64,000 nt of DNA from Halostreptopolyspora alba (GTDB lineage Bacteria; Actinomycetota; Actinomycetes; Streptosporangiales; Streptosporangiaceae): the NCBI GenBank assembly GCA_003725585.1, contig RJMB01000009.1:6787-70786 (forward strand). Direction: 5' to 3'. This document shows positions 26,035-34,273 of this stretch, piece by piece. The number at the start of each line of letters is the position of its first letter. Position 1 is the stretch's first letter. A program made the position numbers and the translations under genes. Under the pieces are notes generated by a model. The model was not told the origin of the DNA. It made no database searches and saw nothing but the letters and a program-made list of their open reading frames with translations.

Positions 26035-26553
26035 TCACAACGCCACCTCGCTTCCGGTCCGCAGAACGCGGTCAAGGGCGCGACGTCGACGCTTGTAGTC
26101 GCGGACATGGGCGCGGTGGCACTCACGACACTCGCGCTTCCCGTTGGGGCGGGTGCGGGTGTTGGCCTGGTCGAACGGGTGTCCCCGGGGGCAAGCCACC
26201 TTGGCGGCGTTGGGGTGCTGCCCCAACCGGATCGAATCCGCTGCGTTGTCGGCCGCAGTCGCCCACCTAAGATTGCTGAGTCGGTTATCCGTCTTACAGC
26301 CGTTCCAGTGGGCTGCTTGATGGCCCTCGGGGCACGGCCCGACGAACGCCTCCAGCACGGTTCGATGAACCGCGCGGCGGTGCTCCTGGCCATCGCGCCA
26401 CAGGTCGGCGTACAGGTAACGGTTCCGGTTCGGCCGCAGTTTGAGTAGCTCGCCTTCGGGGTTCCGGTGGAAGCTGCGCACGCGCCCGGCGTCGGACACC
26501 CGGTAAAGCCCCTCGAACCCGACCACCGGGCGCCACTGCTCCGCTTCAGTCAC
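26035..26553 (-). CDS. HNH homing-type endonuclease, copy 2
   Basis: The protein has 172 residues from a GTG that overlaps the end of the first HNH gene by 8 nt. It has a NUMOD4 domain ([19 protein letters not shown]) followed by an HNH core ([22 protein letters not shown]) and a C-terminal zinc-binding part ([18 protein letters not shown]). It is closely similar to the adjacent upstream gene, including [20 protein letters not shown]-type segments, so the pair arose by tandem duplication. Confidence 0.85.
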   Translation of the reverse strand: MTEAEQWRPVVGFEGLYRVSDAGRVRSFHRNPEGELLKLRPNRNRYLYADLWRDGQEHRRAVHRTVLEAFVGPCPEGHQAAHWNGCKTDNRLSNLRWATAADNAADSIRLGQHPNAAKVACPRGHPFDQANTRTRPNGKRECRECHRAHVRDYKRRRRALDRVLRTGSEVAL

Positions 26554-27025
26554 GGCCGCCCCCTTCGGACGAAGCGGCCCGGCGGCGGCGGTCTCGCCAC
26601 TCGCGGCGGCGGTCGCGTTGACACGTGCGGCACTTGCGCGCGCCGTTCGAGCGGGTGATGGTGTTCTCCGGTGTGAACGCGTGACCTCGACGGCACGCCA
26701 CCTGAGGCGCCCACTCAGCCGGGTCGACCCACTTAAGGTTGGACAGGTCGTTATTGGTCCGGTCGCCATCCAAATGGGTGGCCTGGTGGCCGTCGGGGGG
26801 TGGGCCAACGAAGGCAAACAGCACGAGTCGGTGGACGAGGCGCCGATGAACCCGGCCGTCGCGGCACAAGCCGACCAGTAGGTACCCCTTCTGGTCTGAC
26901 CCCGGCCTCAGTAGCTCGCCTTCGGGGTTCCGGTGAAAGCTGCGCACTCGTCCGGCATCGCTGACCTCGTATAGCCCCTCGTAGCCGACTACTGGCAGCC
27001 ACCGTTCGGTTTCGACTTCAGCCAC
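26546..27025 (-). CDS. HNH homing-type endonuclease, copy 1
   Basis: The protein has 159 residues from GTG. It has the same layout as its neighbour: NUMOD4 ([19 protein letters not shown]), HNH core ([20 protein letters not shown]) and C-terminal cysteines ([18 protein letters not shown]). Its start overlaps the end of the XRE gene, giving a translationally coupled trio. Such free-standing HNH enzymes nick or cut DNA and may promote spread or exclusion. Confidence 0.85.
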   Translation of the reverse strand: MAEVETERWLPVVGYEGLYEVSDAGRVRSFHRNPEGELLRPGSDQKGYLLVGLCRDGRVHRRLVHRLVLFAFVGPPPDGHQATHLDGDRTNNDLSNLKWVDPAEWAPQVACRRGHAFTPENTITRSNGARKCRTCQRDRRREWRDRRRRAASSEGGGRD

Positions 27026-27236
27026 GGTCGCCCCCCGCCTCGTCGGCCACCAGGTCGCGCGGGTCGATGCCCAGCGCGTCGGCCAACCGGAATACGTACT
27101 TGGCGCTGGGCGCGCTGGCGCCACGCTCCCACCGGGCCACGCGCATTTCGCCTGTGCCGATAAGCCGGGCCAGCTCCCGCTGCGTTAAACCTTTCCGCTT
27201 CCGGGCGGCCTTTATGACTTCTGCTATTAAGCGCAT
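27018..27236 (-). CDS. XRE-family HTH regulator
   Basis: The protein has 72 residues from ATG (MRLIAEVIKAARKRK). A Cro/C1-type HTH covers most of it: GLTQRELARLIGTGEMRVARWERG ... YVFRLADALGIDPRDLV is the full motif order. It leads the XRE-HNH-HNH series and may repress it. Confidence 0.8.
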   Translation of the reverse strand: MRLIAEVIKAARKRKGLTQRELARLIGTGEMRVARWERGASAPSAKYVFRLADALGIDPRDLVADEAGGDRG

Positions 27237-27393
27237 GCGCGCCCCTTTCGATTGACTAACTCCAGCCAATCAGGCGGCGGGGGCTTGCTGGAATGCCATT
27301 ACATCCCGCTCAAGAATGTGGCGTCCGCCACTGCGTTTCTGACAAACCCGCCGGAAAACCGAGGCGCGCGCCACGGGGGTCCAGATCGACCGA

Positions 27394-27419
27394 CCCCCGC
27401 ACGCGCAATCGTGCGGGGG
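27394..27419. terminator. 10-bp hairpin downstream of the 198-residue gene
   Basis: CCCCCGCACG and its perfect complement surround a 6-nt loop, about 120 nt after the stop of the leftward gene at 27540. The 300-nt gap 27237-27539 otherwise carries only the leader of the XRE gene, and no gene is seen. Confidence 0.55.
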
Positions 27420-27539
27420 GCGGTCTCTCCTGCCGCCCCCGCGTGATTGCCGCTCGCTGAAGCTCCGGGCGGTCTTTCTCAAATCGAGAAGGGGCGCCCG
27501 GTGCGCTGGGCCGGGGCGGGTGGGCCACCTCGCCCCCGT

Positions 27540-28136
27540 TTAAGCGAGAGCCGCGCCCCCGCTGGGGGCGCGCACCAGCTGGGCTGGCCACCACATGTGG
27601 GGCGGGTCCTCAACAACCAGGTCGCCACGGTCGATGGTGCCGGCCAGGGGGGCAGTGTCAAAGTTCGCCCACGCCCCGGCGCTGGCCCACACCTGCAGCG
27701 GCCAACCGTCCTCGGGGGCTGTTACAACAGCGTCCAGGGCCTCGACCAGGCGCCACCGGTCGGCGTCGAGCCGGTCAGCCTCGACCCACACCACCGTCGA
27801 GGGCAGGTGCTCGGGCTCGGTGTCGGGGGCGGGCAGGTCGCAGTCCGACACCATCGAGTCAAAGTCGTCGGGCAGCAGGTCGCGCAGTGTGGCCTCGTCC
27901 GGGGTCGGGGGCGGGGCCTTGCACAGTTGCGGGTCGAACCGCGTTGAGGGCTCGCGCAACGCGTCGGCCAGCAGGGCGCTGGCCTGCTCGGGCCAGCGGT
28001 AGTAGCGGCAGGTCCCCAGCGGTTCGGCGGTTCGGGCGACGGGGCACAGGTCGATCGGGGCGGGCCACACCAGTCGCGCCCAACCCGACTGGTCGCCCCA
28101 CAGCCACCCCAGTAGGTGCGCGGCAAGTGCGGTCAT
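27540..28136 (-). CDS. Hypothetical protein, element-specific
   Basis: The protein has 198 residues starting MTALAAHLLGWLWGDQSG. It is acidic and rich in Trp, Pro, Asp and Leu, with two Cys pairs unlike a zinc finger (LCPVARTAEPLGTCRYY). No family is recognised. Codon use is normal for the region. Its start faces a 500-nt gene-free stretch and the rightward replication operon. Confidence 0.55.
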   Translation of the reverse strand: MTALAAHLLGWLWGDQSGWARLVWPAPIDLCPVARTAEPLGTCRYYRWPEQASALLADALREPSTRFDPQLCKAPPPTPDEATLRDLLPDDFDSMVSDCDLPAPDTEPEHLPSTVVWVEADRLDADRWRLVEALDAVVTAPEDGWPLQVWASAGAWANFDTAPLAGTIDRGDLVVEDPPHMWWPAQLVRAPSGGAALA

Positions 28137-28640
28137 AGCCGCAGAGTGGCACGTTCGCGAGGTCCGCCGAATACCCCAGTTTGGTTTAGGAGGGGTAGCC
28201 CGGTAGGCCCCGGTAGGCCCCCGCTGAGCAGTTGCGATTACGACGGGTAACTAGCGCCTGTGGCCGGGGTCACAAGCCGCGAGCCGTGGCCCACGCCACA
28301 CAGGCCACTTCCCGAGCACACACCGCCACTTCGGGTGACCCCTAGCCGGTGAGAGCACGTGCGCTGTGGCCTCAGGCGGGCGTAGGCGGGAGTAGCGGGT
28401 GTAAAGCTGAACGCGTTTGTGCCGCCGGGGCTGTGTGTGCTCCGCTGGGGAACAGAACCGGCTCATAGCCGTCCGGCCCCCGCCTGCGGGCGGGTGATTG
28501 ACACCGGGTAGCGGGGAGACAGCCGATGGGCAGCGGTGGCCACAGGGCCGGCCGCTGCGGGGACGGACGCACATCCGGGCCGTTCTGGCGCCCCGACCAC
28601 TCGTGGCGGGAGCGCGATCGTTCCTGGACGAGGAACCCCA
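28137..28640. other. Gene-free divergent region of the element
   Basis: About 500 nt lie between the leftward 198-residue gene and the rightward replication operon. Near its left end a short unit GGTAGGCCCC is repeated (28197-28220, with a related GGTAGCCC). The middle has several GTGGCC/GGCCAC inverted words. It must hold at least two promoters and could hold an origin or regulatory site, but nothing decisive is visible. Confidence 0.4.
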
Positions 28641-28871
28641 TTGCAAGCCCTGGCATTCGACCGTGCCGCGATGCGGCGCGTCCGCGAACAACACGGAGTC
28701 GACCGACGGCAGCTCGCCGACCGAATCGGGCGCCACATCTCTTCAATACAGAGGTGGGAGTACGGGCACAAGACGCCCCTACTCGGCACTATCGGCGAGA
28801 TCGCCGACGCCCTAGGCGTCGATTACACCGAGCTGATCACCCGCACCGACAAGGCCGGGGGTGTCGAGTGA
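28641..28871 (+). CDS. XRE-family HTH regulator of the replication operon
   Basis: The protein has 76 residues from TTG (LQALAFDRAAMRRVRE) with GAGGAAC upstream. The HTH is clear: HGVDRRQLADRIGRHISSIQRWEYG ... IGEIADALGVDYTELI is in Cro/C1 order. Its stop overlaps the next start (GTGA), so it is the first gene of the replication operon and probably autoregulates it. Confidence 0.8.
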   Translation: MQALAFDRAAMRRVREQHGVDRRQLADRIGRHISSIQRWEYGHKTPLLGTIGEIADALGVDYTELITRTDKAGGVE

Positions 28872-29020
28872 CCGCCCCCGCCGACGCGGCAGCGGACGAG
28901 GAGACCACCGAAGTCATTTGGACCGCCGCCCCCATGGGCGACGCCGCCTATCGAAGGCTCTTGCGCCTGCTGTTCGCACCCGCCGACGACGACCGAACCG
29001 GGGGCGACGCCGATGACTGA
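28868..29020 (+). CDS. 50-residue small protein in the replication operon
   Basis: It starts at a GTG overlapping the XRE stop (GTGA) and ends 8 nt into the replication gene, so it is coupled on both sides. The product is acidic at both ends with a central helix (DAAYRRLLRLLFAP). No family is recognised; existence rests on the double overlap. Confidence 0.6.
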   Translation: MTAPADAAADEETTEVIWTAAPMGDAAYRRLLRLLFAPADDDRTGGDADD

Positions 29021-31268
29021 CACGCAGCAGCCCCCCGCCCAACCCCAGGCGGGGGGCCACCAGAGCCAACCGAACCCAAACTCTGATTCCAGTGAAGCAG
29101 GCCCTATGACCAGCGCACAAACTGACAGTCCTTGGGTGGCTCGGGCTGAAGCCGACGGCGTTCTCGTCGTCAGCCACCAGGGCGGGGCCATGGAGTCCGT
29201 GCGCGACGAGCGGGGCGTGTTGGCCAACGCCCTGGAGCTGGCCAAGCTGGGGCACCCCGTGTTGCCGTGCTGGGGCGTGCGCGACGATGGCACGTGCCGC
29301 TGTCCCCACGGTGAGGCGTGCAAGAGCACGGGAAAGCATCCGCTCAGCCGCAAGGGCTTCGCCCCCAACGGCCTGGACGACGCCACCACTGAGGCCGACA
29401 CCATCATCGGGTGGTTCGCCCAGGACAGCGGCAAACTCAACTTGGGGTGGCGCCTGGACGGGCTGGGCGTGCCCGACGTCGACGTTGCCGACGGCAAGAT
29501 CGGCGGCCAGACCGTGGCTGAGCTGGAGGCCGAACACGGACCCCTGACCCCCACGCTGACCATTCGCACGGGTCGGGGTGGCCTTCAGTACGTCTACGAG
29601 CTGCCCGGTGTCGACACCGAGCAGTACGGCGACTCGCTGGGCACCAACGTCGACTTCAAGCGCGGCGCGGGGGCCTACGTCATGGTGCCCGGGTCGAAGA
29701 CGGTCGACGTGTACCGGATCGAGTCGGGCAAGCTCGGTGAACACGAACCGCTGCCCCAGTGGGTGCACGAGGTGGCACGCAGGAACCCGCTTGACCAGGT
29801 GCGACAGCGCCGCAAACAGCAGCGGGAGGCCACCGCGCGCGCTGAGGCGATCGACAGCACCCGATTGGCCGAAAGTCTGGCCGAGTGCGACTCGAAGGCC
29901 GCATGCCTGAACCTGTCCCCTGGCCACCCCGACCGCAGCTCTTACGACTGGGTCAAGAAGACGGCCGGGTACGAGGCCCGAGACGCCCGGGACACGACTG
30001 CGCGGTCGTATGCCGACTACTACGCGGCGATGTGCGCCTACGACGGGGCGTCGGACCACCCGCGCTACGACTACGACCCCGAAAAGTTCGACGAGATCCT
30101 CACGTTTGTGTGGCGCGAGGAGTCAACCAAGCGCGCCGAGGTTTCCACCAACCAGGCAACGCGCGAGCTGTGGCGCGCGGACACCGAGGCGTACAAAGCT
30201 ACCGGGGAGTACGACAACGAGGCGAACAAGGCACTTCTGCGCACGGTCACCCAGGAGGAGGCCCAGAAAGAGCGAGCCGCCGCCGACTGGAAACCCCCGG
30301 CCGACGAGCGAGCTGGCAACCTGGCCGACCGCTTGGCCAGGGAACGCCCGAAGGTGCCGCACCGGTTCGAGGGGCTCGGCAAGGTCGGGGCCAACACAAC
30401 CGTCGCGGCTCAGTACAAGGCCGGAAAGACCACGCTGGTGTGCAATCTGGTGAGGTCTCTCGCTGACGAGGTACCGCTGTTCGGTCGGTTCGAGTTGAAC
30501 ACGCCGCTTTCAGGCAACATCGCCGTGTTCAACTACGAACTCGATGACGACGAGTTCGAGGACTGGTTGGCCGATCAGAACATCAAGCACCCTGACCGAG
30601 TGCATCTGCTGCACCTGCGGGGCGAGAAGCTACCGCTGGTGTCAGAGCCGGTAGAGGAGTGGGTGACGCAGTGGCTGGCCGAGCGCGACATCGAGGCGTT
30701 GATCATCGACCCTGCGGCCAGAGCGTTCAGCGGGTGTGGGGACGAGAACAGCAACCAGGACGTGGCGGCGTTCACCGAGGCTGTGGATGTGATCAAGCAC
30801 AACGCCGGGGTGCGAGACCTGTGGATGCCCACCCACACCGGCCGGGGCCAGGAGGAAGCCGCCGAGCGTTCGCGCGGAGCCACGCGCTGGGACGACTGGC
30901 CGGACGTGCTGTGGAAGCTGGTCAAGGGCGACACCGGCAACCGGTACTTCGGCGCGCAGGGACGCAAGGTCAACCAGGCCGAGATCGAACTGTCATTCGA
31001 CTCGGGCACAGGGCGCCTGGGCACCACAGGTGGCGGTGACCGGCAGTCGGCAGCCGAAGAGACGGAAGTGGGTCGCGCGGTCCAGCTACTGCGAACCCAC
31101 CTCAGTCAGCACGGGGAGTGCTCCAAGAGCCAACTGTCGGGGCAGATCAGCAGCACCAAGAAGAAGGCCGAGCGCGTCATGAAGCTGGCCATCGAGCGGG
31201 GCAAGATCATCGAGCACAAAGCCGACAAGCCCGGCAAGCCACATCAACTCTCTCTTCCTTCTTCTTAA
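29013..31268 (+). CDS. Primase-polymerase / helicase replication protein
   Basis: The protein has 751 residues. Residues ~65-265 form a bifunctional primase/polymerase (Prim-Pol) domain: LGHPVLPCWGV, GKHPLSRKGF, LGWRLDGLGVPDVDVADGK with the catalytic D-x-D, TIRTGRGGLQYVYELP, GAGAYVMVPGS. A helical linker follows. Residues ~455-670 form a RecA-like helicase domain with a Walker A variant AQYKAGKTTLV, IAVFNYELDDDE (B-like) and LIIDPAARAF. The end resembles a winged helix. Such fusions initiate and unwind at plasmid origins. An iteron-like array lies right after the gene. An internal ATG at residue 32 is an alternative start. Confidence 0.88.
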   Translation: MTDTQQPPAQPQAGGHQSQPNPNSDSSEAGPMTSAQTDSPWVARAEADGVLVVSHQGGAMESVRDERGVLANALELAKLGHPVLPCWGVRDDGTCRCPHGEACKSTGKHPLSRKGFAPNGLDDATTEADTIIGWFAQDSGKLNLGWRLDGLGVPDVDVADGKIGGQTVAELEAEHGPLTPTLTIRTGRGGLQYVYELPGVDTEQYGDSLGTNVDFKRGAGAYVMVPGSKTVDVYRIESGKLGEHEPLPQWVHEVARRNPLDQVRQRRKQQREATARAEAIDSTRLAESLAECDSKAACLNLSPGHPDRSSYDWVKKTAGYEARDARDTTARSYADYYAAMCAYDGASDHPRYDYDPEKFDEILTFVWREESTKRAEVSTNQATRELWRADTEAYKATGEYDNEANKALLRTVTQEEAQKERAAADWKPPADERAGNLADRLARERPKVPHRFEGLGKVGANTTVAAQYKAGKTTLVCNLVRSLADEVPLFGRFELNTPLSGNIAVFNYELDDDEFEDWLADQNIKHPDRVHLLHLRGEKLPLVSEPVEEWVTQWLAERDIEALIIDPAARAFSGCGDENSNQDVAAFTEAVDVIKHNAGVRDLWMPTHTGRGQEEAAERSRGATRWDDWPDVLWKLVKGDTGNRYFGAQGRKVNQAEIELSFDSGTGRLGTTGGGDRQSAAEETEVGRAVQLLRTHLSQHGECSKSQLSGQISSTKKKAERVMKLAIERGKIIEHKADKPGKPHQLSLPSS

Positions 31269-31271
31269 CCA

Positions 31272-31425
31272 ACCTCCCTCACCTCCCTGCAACCTCCCTA
31301 CGACCTCCCTCCAGCCGCCGTAGGGAGGTGACCGGAACCAACCTCCCTCCTCCCCTTGGGGAGGGAGGTGGTTCGGTCCCTCCGTCCGGTGGCGGCTGGA
31401 GGAATGCGGGAGGAGGGAGGGAGGT
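31272..31425. repeat. Iteron-like ACCTCCCT array after the replication gene
   Basis: Five direct copies of ACCTCCCT (starting 31272, 31281, 31292, 31303, 31341) and three inverted copies AGGGAGGT (31322, 31362, 31418) lie within 154 nt, beginning 4 nt after the replication gene. Spacings of 11 nt between several copies put them on one helix face. This is the layout of a Rep-binding plasmid origin; a compact terminator cannot be excluded, because inverted copies can pair. Confidence 0.65.
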
Positions 31426-31491
31426 GGCCCACTCAACTACGCACGCCCCGCCCCAGTAACCAAAATTCAACTAGCACGCAGGAGGCCCAAC

Positions 31492-31773
31492 GTGGGCAAG
31501 AAGAGCCACCAACCCCACCGCCAGGGCGGCCAACACACGTCGGTTGCTGCCGCGTGGTGGCTAGGCCAAACATGCGTTGGCTTCGACAGCCCCAACGCGG
31601 CTGACGACAAGGCGTGCCGGGCGCGCGCCCAAGACGACCTTGAGTGGGCAGCGCGCCAGCACCCCCATTTGATCAACGACGACGCCGCCTTGATAGCAGC
31701 AGCCGCCCACCGCCCCGGTGGCACGGGGTGCCCCGTGTGCACGCCGAGCCTGGTTGAGGAGCCGACCGCATGA
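31492..31773 (+). CDS. Hypothetical protein
   Basis: The protein has 93 residues from GTG (VGKKSHQPHRQGGQHT), with GCAGGAGG upstream. It is rich in Ala, His and Asp; CRARAQDDLEWAARQHPHLI and a late CPVC are the only notable features. Its stop overlaps the next start (ATGA). The product is unknown and belongs to the small rightward operon after the origin-like repeats. Confidence 0.6.
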   Translation: MGKKSHQPHRQGGQHTSVAAAWWLGQTCVGFDSPNAADDKACRARAQDDLEWAARQHPHLINDDAALIAAAAHRPGGTGCPVCTPSLVEEPTA

Positions 31774-32060
31774 CAACCCGCCAACTCGAACCGCCACCCA
31801 CCTTGAGGTTCAACCGCCGCGCCTTGATCCGGATTCGGCGCGAACGCGACGTGTCGGTGCGGAAGCTGGCCCGCAGACTCGGCCACCACCACGACCACCA
31901 CGTGGCCGACTGGCTGAACGGCCACAGCGAACCCGGCTTGGGCAGCATCGGGCGGCTGGCGCGCGCGCTGGACTGCGATTGGCGCGACCTGATCGCGTGG
32001 TCGCACGAGGAGCCGCCACACCGCCGCCACGTGGCCCAGGCCGAAGGCGCCCTTCCTTAA
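31770..32060 (+). CDS. XRE-family HTH protein
   Basis: The protein has 96 residues. A Cro/C1-type HTH is seen at residues ~20-72 (IRRERDVSVRKLARRLG ... VADWLNGHSEPGLGSIGRLARALD), with a His-rich turn HHHDHH between the helices. The start overlaps the previous stop (ATGA), so the two are coupled. It is probably a regulator within the element. Confidence 0.72.
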   Translation: MTTRQLEPPPTLRFNRRALIRIRRERDVSVRKLARRLGHHHDHHVADWLNGHSEPGLGSIGRLARALDCDWRDLIAWSHEEPPHRRHVAQAEGALP

Positions 32061-32091
32061 ACGCGGGCGACACGCCGCCGTCCGGCCGGGG

Positions 32092-32161
32092 CTGAGCCCC
32101 GGCCACGGCGCGCGAGCCCCTCGGAGGCCCCACCGAGCTTCAGCGAGACGTATGCGGGGCG
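32092..32161. repeat. Imperfect 70-bp direct repeat, copy A
   Basis: The segment CTGAGCCCCGGCCA ... CCTCGGAG ... GAGCTTCAGCGAG ... TAT ... GGGCG recurs at 33118-33185 with roughly three quarters of bases identical. Copy A lies in a non-coding gap between the XRE gene and the next gene. Confidence 0.5.
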
Positions 32162-32241
32162 GCAGGAGGCTGCGCCACCGACTCTGCGGAGGAGTGCACA
32201 AAGCCCCCAATATCGAGCGGCTGGCCTGTTACTGTCCCGAC

Positions 32242-32571
32242 ATGGACCAGCCTTCCTCTCTCGTCGTCTGCCGCGCGGGCCATACCGCCCATTACCCGGC
32301 CGCACTCGAAACCGCCGCCAACACTGGGACTGACCTGGCGTTCTGCATCGCCTGCGACTGTCAGCGGGTCCACATGGTCGTTCTGTACAGCGGCGAGCGC
32401 CCTCGCGTGGTCGCGTCTGGAGACGTCGACCTTTACGCCCGATTCGAGGCCACCGAATGGCCCGAGCGTGTCCACACCGACGAGGCGGGGGCGTTCTTCT
32501 ATCGGGAAATGGAACCGCTCGGCCTCGCGCTGTTTCTGGAGGAGGAACGTCGTGATCATCGACCTGGGTGA
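32242..32571 (+). CDS. Hypothetical Cys-containing protein
   Basis: The protein has 109 residues from ATG (MDQPSSLVVCRAGHTAHY). It contains FCIACDCQRVHMVVLY and a C-terminal acidic part. No family is recognised. The next gene starts inside its 3' end behind a good ribosome site, so the two overlap by 20 nt. Confidence 0.5.
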   Translation: MDQPSSLVVCRAGHTAHYPAALETAANTGTDLAFCIACDCQRVHMVVLYSGERPRVVASGDVDLYARFEATEWPERVHTDEAGAFFYREMEPLGLALFLEEERRDHRPG

Positions 32572-33016
32572 CGTGGTTGCGGTCGTCGCTGCCGTGTTCG
32601 CGGGACTCGCCTGGTGGCAGGCCAGGAGGTCAGCCAACTCGGATACCACGCTGGCCAAGATTGCGAACGGAGAGCTGCGCGGCAGGCTCGCCCAGTGGAG
32701 TCCCGAGCGGATGCACAAGCCGGACCCAGAGGTCCGCAGGGATGGCGCACGGAGGGGCCGCGTCATGAATTCGGGTGACGAGTTGGCCCTCAAAGTCGTG
32801 GTCAAGGGTGAGCGGGTCGTCCGGCAGGGTGAAGAGGACGAGGTGGCCGTAGGGCACGGCGTGGAGTTTGAGTACCGGGTCTCCTACGAGGGCGATGGAA
32901 CCCCTCCGCCTGAAGCGTTCTACATTCAGGTGGTGTGGGACAGGCCCGAGCACTCTGGCGGCGGGAGGAGGATGGAGACCGTTAGGTTCGCTCCTCGGGA
33001 GCTTCCGCGCCCCTGA
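32552..33016 (+). CDS. Single-pass membrane protein, unknown
   Basis: The protein has 154 residues from GTG with GGAGGAGG at 32537. One N-terminal membrane helix (DVVAVVAAVFAGLAWWQA) is followed by a soluble domain with the pattern RGRVMNSGDELALKVVV ... FYIQVVWDRPEHSGG, probably an Ig-like or beta-sandwich fold. Its layout (one N-terminal helix, short basic linker, beta domain) is like that of the 234-residue gene at 37556, without clear sequence identity. Confidence 0.6.
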   Translation: MIIDLGDVVAVVAAVFAGLAWWQARRSANSDTTLAKIANGELRGRLAQWSPERMHKPDPEVRRDGARRGRVMNSGDELALKVVVKGERVVRQGEEDEVAVGHGVEFEYRVSYEGDGTPPPEAFYIQVVWDRPEHSGGGRRMETVRFAPRELPRP

Positions 33017-33117
33017 TGCCCCTGATGCCAAAGCTTCTGTCACTTGTCCTTGAATCGGCACCCCACCCCGTGGTTCTCGCGTGGCCGTCGTCAAGCTCTC
33101 GTGGGCGCCCCGCCCCC

Positions 33118-33185
33118 CTCAGCCCCGGCCAGCCCGCGCGAGCCTCGGAGACACAACGGAGCTTCAGCGAGCGGTATCCCGGGCG
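33118..33185. repeat. Imperfect 70-bp direct repeat, copy B
   Basis: This is the second copy of the repeat at 32092. It overlaps the 3' end of the small minus-strand gene at 33164-33334, so in this copy the GAGCTTCAGCGAG word covers its stop codon. Confidence 0.5.
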
Positions 33186-33334
33186 TCGTCGGGGCCGCCC
33201 CGTGGAGCCAGCGTTAGATACAGGTTGTCCCCTCGGGGATGGAGGCTGCTGGCGAACCACTCGCCTTCGATCTCGACCACGAACCACCCGGGCTTGCTCT
33301 CGTGGCGGCGCACGTTCACGTTCGGCTCATCCAT
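33164..33334 (-). CDS. 56-residue small protein
   Basis: An ATG-initiated frame opening MDEPNVNVRRHESKPGWFVV and continuing EGEWFASSLHPRGDNLYLTL has clear protein character: alternating hydrophobic residues, aromatic residues, predicted beta strands and normal third-position G/C. The upstream context ends AGCCGG before ATGG, a weak ribosome site. The product is unknown. It could be a small beta-barrel domain. Confidence 0.55.
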   Translation of the reverse strand: MDEPNVNVRRHESKPGWFVVEIEGEWFASSLHPRGDNLYLTLAPRGGPDDARDTAR

Positions 33335-33447
33335 CCGGCTACCTTACAGCGACCGGCGTGTTGGCCGCTCAGCGGCACATTGTCAGCGCTGAGGCGTACC
33401 GTTCGTAGCCAGGGAGATGCAGTCACCAACTCGCGGAGGGGATCGAC

Positions 33448-33726
33448 ATGACCAACCTCTACACGAAGAACGGCGTGCCGCTGAACGTGCGGGGCAACGA
33501 GGTGTTCAACCAGTCAGGCCGGTCGATCGGTCGGATCAGCGGGTCAAAGGTGTTCGGATCCAACGGCCGCTACGTCGGCACGATCGACGGTGATCGGCTG
33601 GTCTACCGGTCAACCGACTCAGCAACCACCGGGGGGTCTTTCGCGCCTAGCGCCGGAGCCGGAACGGCCAGCGCCCCCGTAGCTGGGTCCGCCATCTGGG
33701 GCGAAGAGCCCGACATCAGCGGCTGA
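33448..33726 (+). CDS. Small repeat protein, 4-fold beta-flower-like
   Basis: The protein has 92 residues from ATG, with GCGGAGGGGATC upstream. The first 55 residues contain four related short units: LYTKNGVPLNVRG, VFNQSGRSIGRISG, VFGSNGRYVGTIDG, LVYRS. This G-x-x-V-(F/Y) pattern resembles the 'four-fold beta flower' proteins of actinobacteria. The Ala/Gly/Ser-rich tail is probably disordered. The function is unknown. Confidence 0.6.
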   Translation: MTNLYTKNGVPLNVRGNEVFNQSGRSIGRISGSKVFGSNGRYVGTIDGDRLVYRSTDSATTGGSFAPSAGAGTASAPVAGSAIWGEEPDISG

Positions 33727-33781
33727 CACCATGCTCCACGCTTCGCCGCCCTGGCCCTCCAGGTGAGAGCCAGGGCGTTCG

Positions 33782-34273
33782 TTAGTCTCGGTCCTTCCCT
33801 GGGCACACCCGGTGATCGGCATCCCACCAGATCGGGTAGAAGACACGGGGATGTTCAGGCGTCAGGACTCCCCACAGCCGACCCATGTTTCCCTCACGGA
33901 ACCGAAAGAGTTCGTCCCACTCTTCCAGCTTCAGTTCATGCAGCCGATTCTGGGCTTCCTTGCACAGATTTTCGACAGGGATGGGCTTGTTTCTAGGACC
34001 GCGACGCTTCTTGCCCCCGGTCTGCTGGTTAAAGATTTCCGTCCAGGTCAGGGACTCCATCTCGCGGAGGAGGGCGACGATCTTAAGGAGCGTGGCTTCA
34101 TCGATCCCCCACGACCAGCTCCCCTGGTGATCACGGTCGAGCAACGAGAGACGCCACAGAGGACTTTGGCCATCAACGTCGTGACTGGCGGGAAGCCGAC
34201 GTGGCACGCGGTTCGGCTGCTCGGGTACGACCGAAGCGGGAAGTCGCTTCGGCCTCTTGCCGCCCTTGCTCAT
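33782..34273 (-). CDS. Putative toxin partner of the Panacea antitoxin
   Basis: The protein has 163 residues, with its ATG overlapping the antitoxin stop (ATGA), so the two are translationally coupled. A basic N-terminus (MSKGGKRPKRLP) precedes WSWGIDEATLLKIVALLREME and ESLTWTEIF. The C-terminus has the compact motif MGRLWGVLTPEHPRVFYPIWW then DADHRVCPGK. I do not recognise a named toxin family. Being the coupled neighbour of a Panacea-domain gene is the reason for the call. Confidence 0.55.
   Translation of the reverse strand: MSKGGKRPKRLPASVVPEQPNRVPRRLPASHDVDGQSPLWRLSLLDRDHQGSWSWGIDEATLLKIVALLREMESLTWTEIFNQQTGGKKRRGPRNKPIPVENLCKEAQNRLHELKLEEWDELFRFREGNMGRLWGVLTPEHPRVFYPIWWDADHRVCPGKDRD

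Noticed and set aside
28137-28640. Definite oriT in the divergent region
   Set aside because: Short repeats and inverted words are present, but there is no relaxase gene and no recognisable nic-like arrangement.
31272-31425. CRISPR array
   Set aside because: Units are 8 bp with 9-38 nt irregular spacing and both orientations; no cas genes are present.
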